A stretch of 64,000 bases of DNA from Trichoplax sp. H2 (Eukaryota > Placozoa > Uniplacotomia > Trichoplacea). Within the stretch, counting starts at the first letter, position 1. Every line of letters begins with the position of its first letter. The notes below the pieces were generated by a model that was given only the letters and a program-made list of their open reading frames with translations, did no database searches and was not told where the DNA came from. A program made the position numbers and the translations under genes. Positions 12,973-23,840 of this stretch are shown piece by piece. Location of the stretch: the NCBI GenBank assembly GCA_003344405.1, contig NOWV01000138.1:124001-188000 (forward strand). The letters are read 5' to 3'.

Positions 12973-14244
12973 ATGCCAGTAAGTGATTGTGTAGTGCACA
13001 TGATTTCAAACGAAATCATGCATGAAAAGTATCCCCCATCTCTTTCAAACTGTCATAGAGATTTCCTCCTAAGTCAACTACTTCCGTACGATCCCAATGT
13101 TAAGAAAAATAAAAGATTGATAGATGGTCTGAAAGAATATCTACTACTTACAGTTGCTGCGGAACAAGTTTTAGAACTTTCACGGAAGAATGACATTAAC
13201 AAATTTGATCCACTTGTGGGAGAAAACGCCTGTCAAATTAGAGCTGTTGAGACCGCTCTTATCTTCTTCAAGCCCTCACAAGAAAACAGTACCGCTATTT
13301 TACCCAAGATACGTCAAATTAAATTGAAATGTCAAAATCTGATTAAAGATGTCGGTCAACTAGCTAAAGAAGGATATTCTTTAGCCGATTTGTTACAAAG
13401 AGACAATATCGAAATCAAGTTAAACTTCGACGAAATTTATCTAATCCAATCTTATCTCCTTACAAAGGTGAAAATGCCTAGACCGCCAAATGAAGAATAT
13501 CCTCTCATCAAGAACGAGTATACAGATACGAAAAAAATTAAAGAAATTAGCAGTGTAGGATCTATGTTTGCCGACAGATTAGTAAGCCATTTAAGAAAAA
13601 GTCTATCTGAGCTTTCAGTCCAGTTTGTTCAGGAGTTAACATATCAAATAGACTTGAATCAGAATATTAAGCGAATGATCTCGACAGACTATCTAGCAAT
13701 GCATCGCAACCTTACATGCTTACCCTGCTTTTGGGTGATGAAAGTAATCATGAAAGCTGCGCTATTTTATAAGATTCCTATAGTTATGCACGTTCAGCTA
13801 AAGAGTAAAGATAGAAATTATCAACTAGAGCACGAGATCTTCCTCTACTTCGAAGCTACTTCATTTGGATATAAGAGAGTATCCCCAACTTGCTCAAGAA
13901 AAGAGTCTCCAGCTATAATTCTGCTAGGTAGTACATGCAGAGATTTTAATAAGCTTCCATCAGTAAATGAGTGGATAGAAGAAATAGCTACATCAGGCCC
14001 TATTGATTTACTGTTAGCTTATGCGGCAGCGCACAGACAGTATCCTAATGAAACATCGGAAAGAAAAATACGTCAAATGAATTTACAAGACGAAGAGTTT
14101 GAATTATATCAACACAACGCTTTTGAATATGGATGTAGCATGCAAAACTCCTCTAGATTTTTTTTATCGCATGCTTATTGCGATCGTATTGAGAATATTC
14201 TCCATCAGACTCCGAAATTACAACTGGAACTTGACTCAAAATAG
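12973..14244 (+). CDS. Intronless 423-aa protein of unknown function
   Basis: This is a single uninterrupted frame of 423 codons, far longer than chance allows, beginning at an ATG. I do not recognise a named domain. The N-terminal part (residues 1-180) is helical and leucine/lysine-rich. The C-terminal part (186-415) is the conserved unit shared with the copies at 11.2 and 21.3 kb. Its best-kept blocks are IPIVMHVQLKSKDRNYQLEHEI (268-289, LYFEAT at 291-296), SPAIILLGSTCRDF (312-325), SGPIDLLLAYAAAHRQYP (341-358) and a Cys/His-bearing tail, CSMQNSSRFFLSHAYCD (388-404). There is no signal peptide or clear membrane span. Absence of introns next to a 21-exon gene, and dispersed partial copies within 10 kb, would fit a retrocopy or a gene acquired from an intracellular bacterium. 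That is inference only. Confidence 0.8.
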   Translation: MPVSDCVVHMISNEIMHEKYPPSLSNCHRDFLLSQLLPYDPNVKKNKRLIDGLKEYLLLTVAAEQVLELSRKNDINKFDPLVGENACQIRAVETALIFFKPSQENSTAILPKIRQIKLKCQNLIKDVGQLAKEGYSLADLLQRDNIEIKLNFDEIYLIQSYLLTKVKMPRPPNEEYPLIKNEYTDTKKIKEISSVGSMFADRLVSHLRKSLSELSVQFVQELTYQIDLNQNIKRMISTDYLAMHRNLTCLPCFWVMKVIMKAALFYKIPIVMHVQLKSKDRNYQLEHEIFLYFEATSFGYKRVSPTCSRKESPAIILLGSTCRDFNKLPSVNEWIEEIATSGPIDLLLAYAAAHRQYPNETSERKIRQMNLQDEEFELYQHNAFEYGCSMQNSSRFFLSHAYCDRIENILHQTPKLQLELDSK

Positions 14245-17200
14245 CATAAGAATTGGCCGATTGTTATTAAGTCTAATATTTGGATTATTTTATATTTAAT
14301 CAACTAACTACGAATATTACCGATTCGATATGCGAGTATATTGAAATTTCATAATGTTCTATTATGGTATAATATTATAACAGTGAGGAGGTAGTATATT
14401 GTAGCCGTTATGTACTCGTACATACATATTAGAATAAATCTCATATAATATTGTACTCGTATTCTACTATATGGTAAGGATAAAATAAAGCGCTAACATC
14501 TACAATAATTCTTGTCTCTTGTCAATTACTTGGGCAGTAGATATTAAGCAGTAAACTTTTTTAATTTCCGTTGACCAGTTATTTCTTCAACAAATATTAT
14601 ATTCACTTAATCGAATTTGAATGAGAATGAGTGAATAAATATAATGAGGACAAATTTATGAATGAAATGATTGCAGAAAAATTCTCTAAAAAACAGCAGG
14701 ATAGCTTGAATCCCAAGGCGATAATTATCATCGGAACGGTAGCTAATGCGAAATATCTACCAGCAAAAATTTGCCAATAAGTTTGCCATACGATCAGCAA
14801 GGGGAAAATGATTTTTCCTTAGGTTAACAGTATCAACTTTTACAATAACTTAACATGTAATCCAAAAAGTATCCGAGAACATCATTGGTGTAATATATGT
14901 AATGCTGATCCTACCTCGGAAGTTTATCTTAAATCAGAGAGAGTCTGAAAGTGCGGCCTAAATCGAAGATTTATCACTTTAAAAGTAAATGATAGAAATC
15001 TGAATTAATACTAAAACAAATTCAAGGAAAAGTTTTATTCAAATTAGGGTTGCTTGATTTAGAATTACAGTGGCGATGTAAATAAGTTCAACTTGGTGTT
15101 TTTTTATTATTAATTCTCGTGCCTTGGATATAGCTTTCCTTACTTAAGCAATAGCAATCGTGCATTAAAACTGCAATCCTTAATTCATGTGGTGAGTTCA
15201 CTTGCCTAGTAACCCTTGATAAGCGATACCACACACTCTCTCTTAGCTCCTTTAGAATAATAACGTGCTTTTGAATTGGTAATTAAGTAACTTACATAAT
15301 AAAGGCGGTACATAGCAATGAATAGATTAGCTTGGTATGTCCTCATCTACATATATGATAGTTCACTAGTTACAGTAATAAATTTTTTACGTCAACTTTA
15401 ATAGCTAGAAGTTTTGGGAATGTAGCTAGGGTTAAAAAATGTAAAATTTTACTTAAAATGGAATAAAATTTACTCTAAATCGAAGATAGTATAGATCGTT
15501 TTCTCAAAATTAAAATCTTTATGTCTGGAAAAGTACCTGTATTATCGCTATACTAAAAATATATTAACAGATTTGCTAGGGTCATGCAATTTATAGCAAG
15601 TAGCAGATTGCATTTCGTTATGCTTTTATACCTGGTACAGATACTAGAGCTTAATATTCTATAATACTGTATAAAGACAGCTGCAAAGTAGAAATATCGC
15701 AGTTGGCAAAATAGGCTTGAAATGTAAGTATAATTATTTAATCGACATAACTAGTATGCTTGTTCGATGATCAGTTTTCAGACATATATTTCAGCATAGA
15801 AATTATAACTGGTAAGATTTGAGTAATAAAGTTTATCCAACACTGTTTTTGTTCATCTTTCGGAATATAATATAAAGATATTTAAGATAACTATACGATT
15901 ACGTTGATAACTATAATATAGTTTAACTTAGTACGGTGTGGTACACGAGGTAGACTAAACTCTTTCGATTCCATCCAAAATGTCTTATTTAAAGGAGAAA
16001 TTGAAACATTTATGAATTATAGCCGCTATAACAATTAAAATTGGCATAAATCGAAATGATAGAGCCTTGGTACTTTACGTTTAGGTTGATCAAAGACATA
16101 CTAGATGAATTCATCATAATACTAATCTCCGTGAATCGCCTAACAGGAAATGTTGCAATACTTTTATACCAACGGCAATTCTTATCCACAAAATATCGGT
16201 TAGCTGTTTTTTTGTGAGAGTTTTAACCAGCGTAGAAGCGATCAAAGATTCATAGTCAACTAGAATTGCCCTAAAACTTAAAATTGAGCGAAAAAACAAC
16301 AACAAGCAAATAAACACTTTCGTAGCAACGAAATCTACTTCATTAAATATAGCAACAACGTAACATTGAGAATGAGCTGCTTCACAATAACTGTTTTAGC
16401 TATAACATTTATTTAGTCGCTTTGTTATTACCGTAAAATTACTGATTATGCTCTCCTGCTAATATGCCTTACCTACATATGATACGAGAACAACTTAATA
16501 AGATGATTAGCGGGGGGTAGTAACCATAATAACAGTGTTTCCGATAATATCACAGCAAGCCAGCAATCATGAAAGGTAGATAATGGTCTGTTTACTAGCT
16601 CGAAAGGTAGAAATTACATCATTGCAAGCTATTAAGGATCTTACAATATCATATTTGTCCTTGCCTAACACGTGGAGAAGAATTTTAACATTCATTTATT
16701 GAATTACCTATACTTGCAGGAACAATCTTAAAATAAAATAAAGAAATTTAATGATTAAGGATTCTATCGGGCTTTCGATGAATTATTTAAAATTTGTTGT
16801 TAAGATAAATGACATACTAGTACGTATTCTACTATAGTAAACCTAGCAATCTCAAAAATTACTTTAGCCAATACTGCTATTTACTGTCGATTTAAACTTA
16901 TGGCCTTAACAATCAATCATGAGTTGCGCTCTTTACAGTATCTTTTATATAAATTCCTTATCCCGTCAATGAAAGGAGAAACAGAATGCGAACAGCGGCA
17001 AAAAGCAGTAACTTAGTTACATTTTCATAGCAAGATTGAAAAAATAATCCAGTACGTTGACATTTGTAACGATTTCGCAAGGTTTCACTTACATCTCTTC
17101 CAATATTTTCACATATAGGTAGTTCTATGTTGCGGCAAACCATTTTGGGATCCATACGGTTTTAAAGACAGGTTATTACACGAGAGGATCTATTCATGGC

Positions 17201-18660
17201 ATCAAAGTAGTAATAATCATAGCTTGCCAGGCGATAATATCCTATCACTTAACACATAGCGTGGCATACAGAGAGATTTACGCTCTGAAAGTCAGCAGTA
17301 TACATTAAATTAAAATTACAATGATAACTCTGTTTATTGTGGATACTCTATAGTACTGATACTTGATTGATAATCTTATACAATACATTTAATTAGTTTC
17401 TAACGTCTTTTTCTTTAGATGTCTCTATTTCTAATTATGCAGCATCTACTATTCTGAGAAAAACATGATAATTTTCCTCTTTTTCCATATTAATGATTCC
17501 TAGAAGGCGCGATGCATACCGCATCCACGCCGAAATACGCGTACTAAGCAATAAAGGTAAAATTTCTCTTGACATCACGTTCATTAACCTAAGTAAGACA
17601 AGAAACAACTTCGTAAACATTTTTTTATCAGTATATTTTAATCACAAATTAGCAAAATGATTCGTATAACATATGCAGAGGTCACTGAAAAATTAATAGA
17701 TTGTAATATAAAAAATAGTTCACTTAAATATCTTAGTAAAGCTGTAATGTCATTAGCTATTATGGGCGCTATGCAGATAGCATTGGCTGTACCTTTGGCT
17801 ATGCAATCTTTTAATGTAAAGGAAATGGCAATTCTTAGTTGTTTGTCTCGATAAGATGGTTAGGTAAAGGATAAGCGTCTTGTGATTTATATCCTACTGC
17901 GTAGTACAACTTGAAACTAATAATTAGTAAGCGCCTAAAGTTGCAGTAATCGTCCGTTCTATTTGAAAAATTGCGATTAAATCGATTGTTACGGGGATAG
18001 GCTACTAGTTACAGTAGTTCATGTATTTTCGATCTGATTTACGCGAATACTGTAAAGAGCATAAATCTAGGATATCCCCTGCACACACATGTCATATAGT
18101 AAGCATTCTTGCTAAATATATCGCATCTTTTATATTTAAGTTTACGGCTTGTTAAAAATTGAGATTCACAAGGAGAAAATTATACTAAAAGATCATATAC
18201 TTGTATGTCTTAATGGTCGACTTATTTGTATTCTATTCATGATACAAATAGTTTATTTATCCAGCTCATTTCTTGACCGTCCAAAAAGCTAAGAGCGAGG
18301 AATACAATTCTACTTTGGATAACTACGATGTTTATTTTTGTACTACTTGTGATTAACGTCGGAAAAGACTAACAATTTAAGGTAGCCATAAAATTAGAAA
18401 GTGATGTCCAAATAAATCAGTCGCTGTACATTTATAGTACGTACTTGATTCACTTTTTACCTTCATGAACGTTTAAGAAATAGCTAGGAAGCATATACAG
18501 TAAGATAATGTAGTTGTGAATTTTCTTATAATGTCATGCTTCATATGCAATACGTTCTAATTCATTTGAACGGGTATTTAGCTAGTAATAGTACCGTAAT
18601 AATTAATTGAAGGTATATAACACGGTTTTGAATTACTTGCAAACACTGCAGTTCAAACCA
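14245..18660. other. Gene-poor stretch after the 13-kb gene
   Basis: Several open frames of 61-67 codons occur (for example near 16.1, 17.0, 17.5 and 17.7 kb). None has homology I can recognise or neighbouring exons, so none is called. No tandem array is seen. Confidence 0.45.
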
Positions 18661-18663
18661 TTC

Positions 18664-18709
<46 letters not shown>
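18664..18709 (+). repeat. (ATT)n microsatellite, about 15 units
   Basis: An uninterrupted run of TAT/ATT trinucleotides of about 46 bp. It is a likely length-polymorphic locus. Confidence 0.95.
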
Positions 18710-19800
18710 GAAGCATATCCAATCTTCTAGTTCACTTCAACGACACAATAGCAAGTAGAATTGGCTGTTGAGATGTTATTGATTTTTTAGATATCGTTAC
18801 TATTTTTATGATACAATTTTTAGTTGATTTTGAATTATTAATAAGTTGCACTTCCGCCAAAACTTTCACCATAACATTTACCGATATTTAGATCGAATAG
18901 TTTTAATTCAGTTGAATGTATGTAAGTATTTTCTGCCTATCAATACTCGGAGATAAATATCGTAATCTATATTTAATCATGCCTATCTTGAGATAATCCT
19001 AGTCCTAATAAAATAAATTGATATCATTCTAATTGATGCCGAGTATTGATATCTGTGGCTATTGAATAATCATTCATCGATGCCTCAATTTTTTTTAATT
19101 ACGAAGCTTTATTGTATTATAGTAAAGAGTGTTTACTGGATCTTAAATTCTAGACTAAATTTTCTCTTCGATATTGCTACCTTTACACACGAAAAAATAA
19201 AGGATAATGTTCTATAACGGTTTACAAACAATATTGTAATCGTATTTATATGAAAGTTTGTGATCGATGATGTTGCAGAGAACTTGTTGTGTGGAATGGC
19301 AATTTAGATTAAAATCCCAATAGTTTAAGTTTACAAGCTGAAATACTCGTTTTGGGGGATACGTGTCATGGGCGAATAACGTATTAATCCGTTCACTGCT
19401 GCATACTGCACTCACGCTGCAAATTAATTCAAGCAGATTATTCTAGGCGCAGTATTGTATGATATTGTCTATCAAGTGCAAAGAATTCGTTATATAAAAA
19501 TAAGATTGAATGTATAAAATAGACTATTGGCAGTAGAGAAGGTAATTTATGCGGACGATACCAAGCAAGAAATGTATTAAAAGGAAGTTCAATTGATTGG
19601 CGATGCTGTGATAATCTGATTCTAGTAAATCTTATTTAAATTCAAGATTAGCAAAATACACGAATTTTGTTCTGATTCTATCACATATTTGTGTTCAATA
19701 GAAGATTTTGCTTTATACTATAAATTAGGATACCATCCAAATTTAATTAAAACTGCTAAACTGCAGAATGAACCTCATACCTATAAGTCAGACTAATTAT
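18710..19800. other. Non-coding stretch, nothing secure
   Basis: AT-rich sequence with no open frame of note and no repeat array. Confidence 0.4.
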
Positions 19801-19804
19801 AATC

Positions 19805-20038
19805 ATGGGCGCGTTTGCTCTCGATATTTATAGAGAAACATACGTACCGGTAAGTTGTAAAGTAGATTTTAAGCAAGATATAAGAATGAATAAGGTCATG
19901 GTAAATGATCTTCTTGTTGAAGATACGGTAAATCTTAAGAAAGCTGTAATTATCGTCGACGAAGCTTCAGTAATGAATTTTAACATGTTTCGAGTGAAAT
20001 TTTGTCACAAACTGCAATACTATCTCATCTGGAAGTAA
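19805..20038 (+). pseudogene. Helicase-like fragment with a DEAS box
   Basis: A 77-codon frame from an ATG. Residues about 48-57 read VIIVDEASVM, which has the form of a Walker B / motif II of superfamily 1 helicases (PIF1-like, Helitron-encoded or RecD/TraA-type). The order ahead of it also fits: a PVSC stretch, then a spacer rich in charged residues and leucine. Walker A and the later helicase motifs are absent from this frame, and I did not find them nearby. It is best read as a short relic of a transposon-borne, viral or bacterial helicase. A chance match in 77 codons is possible. Confidence 0.35.
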
Positions 20039-20309
20039 GCTAAATCTAAGACAATTCAATCGATAAAAAGAACTATTCCAGTTTAAGTTTTTCTTGAAGC
20101 AAATTCAATTTCGTAATGACAGACTTAATATAAAAAAATGCATTAGACTAGCAACGTGCTCTCACTGAGTACGGCATTCTACTCCAATTTGATGCTGGGA
20201 TGCACTACTGGATGCTCTCGTTGGTATAATATTTAGTAGTCCACGGTGCTAGTAGCTATTCGGTGTCAGCACCATTTCATTGCTTCTTCAGCCTCAAACC
20301 ATTAATTTA

Positions 20310-20450
20310 CTTATAGAGATTGCCATGAATTCTTCATTTACATTTAATTTCTTTCAAATACTGTGCTAATTAATTTGTACAATATATTTATGAAACAAAT
20401 AACAAAGTGGAATAAAGAAAAAGTGGTTTATTATTCAAAACTCTAAGCAT
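20310..20450 (-). repeat. Duplicate of the 10.74-10.86 kb flank
   Basis: Matches 10.74-10.86 kb, including 'caatatatttatgaaacaa' and the following AAC/AAAGTGGA block. It is separated from the rest of the duplicated flank (from 21.03 kb) by about 580 bp that has no counterpart at 10.8 kb. Confidence 0.65.
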
Positions 20451-21030
20451 AAATAACTGACTGTGATGGAGGGTTCGAAGAGTCTGCGGATGTAGACTCC
20501 TTAGGCATTTCACAATAATTATACGAGGGGTTATTAGAAAAAGAGATATTTAATGTAGAGAATAACTAGATACAGTGTGGTAGTTAGTCGTAGATCAGTG
20601 CATAAGCTGTCGAGAAGTAACATGTGTAGAATACTAACACTAACAAGTGTAACTGAATCAATCTGAGGCAGAAATCATCAGAAATCATCAGTATTACTGA
20701 ACCAATCTGAGGCAGAAATCATCAGTATTTATAATTTTAGAGAGAGAACATATGAAGAGAAGAGGATTGTAGAATTAGATACACCATATACCTTAAACAG
20801 GCTATATGATAGTAAATGGTTGTAGGAAATAGCAAAGACTGTAGGTGCTATAAATGCCTAAATATGGCAAGCTATATTTGAGCATAGTTGAAATAGACTA
20901 TAGAACTAAATACCCTACATACTACGACACAAATAGTTAATCTATACCACGTAGAGGTACGTATATTCAGAACATAACAAAATATCTGTATTAAAGAACA
21001 TGTCTAAAAACTACAGTAAAAACTAAATAC
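20451..21030 (+). mobile_element. Candidate insertion splitting a duplicated flank
   Basis: About 580 bp that interrupts sequence continuous at 10.86 kb. Inside, a plus-strand frame from about 20767 to 20905 reads as a helix-turn-helix-like pattern (ELDTPYTLNRLYDSKWL, stop, EIAKTVGAINA, stop, IWQAIFEHS) broken by several stops. A partial internal direct repeat, 'tctgaggcagaaatcatcag', lies at about 20661-20735. I do not see clear terminal inverted repeats or a target-site duplication. It could equally be a deletion in the 10.8-kb copy. Confidence 0.3.
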
Positions 21031-21315
21031 ACTACGCCGGCATTAGCTAAGAATTTCGTAGACAATATAGATTCAATACGCAAGTCAATGCACAAGGCAC
21101 GGTGGAAAAAGTAAACGATAATGTATAGTTCTGAAATCCACCTTATACCTACAGTATACACTACATTTCTTCATTAAAATAGGACATTTAATAAAGGCAC
21201 GTTATGACTTACAGATTGGTCATACTACTGTATAATCGGCATTACAAAAATGAGATAGTCTAACGATGAACTATGTGATAATCGACAAAGGCTCTTGTTA
21301 CTTAGAATGAAGTTG
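21031..21315 (-). repeat. Duplicate of the 10.87-11.15 kb flank
   Basis: Similar to 10.87-11.15 kb throughout, with small indels. It includes 'cattagctaagaattt' at the start and 'aggacatttaataaaggcac' in the middle. It runs directly into the 3' end of the truncated gene copy at 21316. Confidence 0.7.
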
Positions 21316-22001
21316 TTATTCTAATTTCGAGCTTTCCTGCAGCATATTTTCAATATGATCACAGTATGCATGCGATAAGAAAAAGCGCGAAGAATTTTGC
21401 ATACAACATCCCCATTCGAAAGCTTTCTTTCGATAAAATTCAAACTCTTTGTCCTGAATATTGATTTCAGATGTTTCATCAGGATATTGCCTATGTGCTG
21501 CTGCATAAGCTAACAGTAAATCAACTGGGCCTGATGTGGTTATTTCCTTCGTCCAGTCGCTTATGGACGGAAGATTGCTAAAATCTCTGCATGTACTGCC
21601 TAGCAGAATAATTGCGGGAGATTCTTTTTGTAAAGAAGAAGGACAAACATTCTGATATTTTGACGAAGTCGCTTCAAAGTAGAGATAGATCTCATGTTCC
21701 AGCTGATAATTTCTATCTTTGCTCTTTAGCTGAACATGCATAACGATAGGAATACCATAAGACAGTGCCGCTTCCGTGATTACTTTTGCCGTCCAAAAGC
21801 ACGGTATACACTTGAGCTTGCGATGCATTACTACAAAGTCTGCCGAGATCATTTGTTTTATACTCTCTTCTAACTTTAATTGATAGGCTAACTCCTGAAC
21901 AAATTGCACTGAGTGTTCGGATAGATTCTGTCTTAATCGAGCTACTAGCTTATTAGCAAACGTAGATCCTACACTGCTAATTTCTTTGATTTTTTTGGTA
22001 T
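21316..22001 (-). pseudogene. Truncated copy of the 13-kb unknown family
   Basis: The open frame covers the last ~230 codons, matching residue 186 to the end of the intact protein at 12973-14244. Roughly two thirds or more of the residues are identical by eye, and the HVQLKSKDRNYQLEHEI block is unchanged. The first 185 residues are missing. The frame extends upstream only into SDR-derived sequence, out of frame with the SDR, and has no ATG ahead of the homologous part. It is most likely a broken copy, although the long uninterrupted frame argues that loss was recent or that the C-terminal unit is still under selection. An internal Met could start a shorter protein. Confidence 0.7.
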
Positions 22002-22317
22002 TGTAACGATGCAAGACCAAGCTTTTGTAAGACAATAATATTACTTTCACTAAATTCAATAATATTTCTGACTACAGCAGTTGCTTTATTTTGGTTACGA
22101 CACGCTACGATAAATCCTAGCTCCTCGTTTACCTAAATCGATAGCCATTTCTTTCCCGATACCAGGTATTGCCACCAGTAATCAAGTCAGCCTTGTTAAT
22201 TATCGAGTCGAGCTTTACTGCGGCAAGAACCACCTTGCATGTACTGTAGCATCTTAATAGAAAGAGGAAAATGCTAATGATACCAACAGCAGAGGCAATT
22301 TCAGGTACAATTGTCAT
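22002..22317 (-). pseudogene. Dead N-terminal piece of an SDR gene
   Basis: Minus-strand translation starting at ATG 22317 gives an SDR N-terminus: VPEIASAVG, a membrane segment ending FLLRCY, then a degraded version of the CRSKARLDNKTVIITGG region. After single-base insertions (in the GGNTGIGKE motif and again near GARII) it continues in other frames through the region equivalent to VACRNESK. It stops at the stretch corresponding to KLDLASLQ, where the sequence switches to the unknown family at about 22001. It is a relative of the SDRs at 23.8-35 kb and lies on the same strand as the first of them. Confidence 0.75.
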
Positions 22318-22349
22318 GATTATAGTTTGATATTTAACCATTTGGTTTC

Positions 22350-23795
22350 AGTTTGATATTTCAATCTACAGTACAAGAGGAAAAGATAGTCGTTGTGTCA
22401 TCGTTTATAATCGATTTTCTAATCATTGTTAATTGCAGCACTGTTGAGATTTGTTGCTGTACTACTGCGTAGAAAACTAAGCTCAATTAATGATAAAAGA
22501 ATACGTGTCGAGATTAGATGAGAATTGGACGATCGAAAGGGAAATCTTCAACGTTTACTTCCCTATTCTGTTATACAGGGAAGAAATCACCTTCAATGAA
22601 CTACTACATTATGGGAGTTCTTCTATCATACGGGACAGCACACCTAGTAGAGCCTCGCGAATGAGATATGTTGAATAATAGAGTTTTGTATGATAGGATC
22701 GCGTTGCAATTTGTAAACGGACTTACTGAATGCTTTCAGAAGCTAGGTGATCTAGATCTAACGGGAAATTATTTACTTACTACTTTGAAACAGTAGTAAA
22801 TTCTCTTCTCGAAAGTAGATTGACATTTGTTTACTTTCTAAATTGCTACTTCTGCTACAGTACCATCCATGGTCTGTGGGCTAGTAGTAGTCTGTGACAA
22901 AGTAGCAGTAGCTAGCTTTAGCAGCTCTAAGATACTTTCAAAGTTTTGGCTAATTTCGATTGAAATGTTCGTACTGTTTAAGATCTGCTGGTCTGCTACC
23001 CATAAACGACATAAAACTCGAATAATGATTGCAGTCATAACGATATCGTACACGATTCAATAGAGCAAGTATTCCATACGGAGTGTACAAAAAGCTTTCT
23101 GGATAATACCGGCATATTTCATGGTAAATTGCTGTCTTAAATTAGGATAAAATTACTGCCTGTGTTGAATTTTTATAACAGTGTTACTGTAATCATAATA
23201 TGCCTGAAAGAAGGGTTGAAAAATTGGGCAACAACAGTGATAATTGCTTTATCATGACGACATAGTATTGAACTAGTAGACTGTAGAAGTGTTAAGATAT
23301 TAGGATATGGAAACCTTTGCAGTTACCTTCTATACATGCTTATGGTGCTCGATCGGTTGAAATGAATTTATTATTGTTCCATAAAGTAACATAATTAGAT
23401 GAGCATGAGAGCATTAACTATCAGCATAATAAATCATTTCGGTCATTTAAGTAAATTTTAATTTTCTTTTCTTTATTGGGATTGTTTCTCTATCGTACAG
23501 CCACAGAATTTGCGAATTTAAATGACAACTAAGAAGGGTGTCATTTTAGTTTTAGATTCAAGTTCTATCTTGAAAATCCTTGCTACTGTAGTAAGCCCAT
23601 AGAGTGACAATATGGTAATATTATTTATCATTTCCTTGTCATCCTTTACCATGAATACATCTATCAGATCTACAGTATAGTAGTTGAAATAGAAACTAAC
23701 AGGAATTGTAGTAAATACACTTCTACCTAATTTTTAGCATAGCATAGTCATTGATGGCTGAAGAAGCGAATGGCGTAGTAAGGCTTCTGCAGCAT
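22350..23795. other. Intergenic, nothing secure
   Basis: Several 62-75-codon frames on both strands (22.49-22.68, 22.84-23.06 kb) have no recognisable content. No repeats are seen. It separates the dead SDR piece from the 3' end of the intact SDR gene. Confidence 0.4.
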
Positions 23796-23801
23796 TTTAT
23801 T
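23796..23801 (-). promoter_or_regulatory. Polyadenylation signal AATAAA
   Basis: AATAAA on the minus strand about 40 nt after the stop codon of the SDR gene at 23841-24812. This is a plausible spacing for its mRNA 3' end. Confidence 0.55.
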
Positions 23802-23840
23802 CATGTAAATGATACACTTTATATCGTGATCCACATAATT

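Noticed and set aside
17435-17854. Divergent pair of 61- and 65-codon frames, one with a hydrophobic segment
   Set aside because: Both have ATG starts but are within chance length at this AT content, with no recognisable family.
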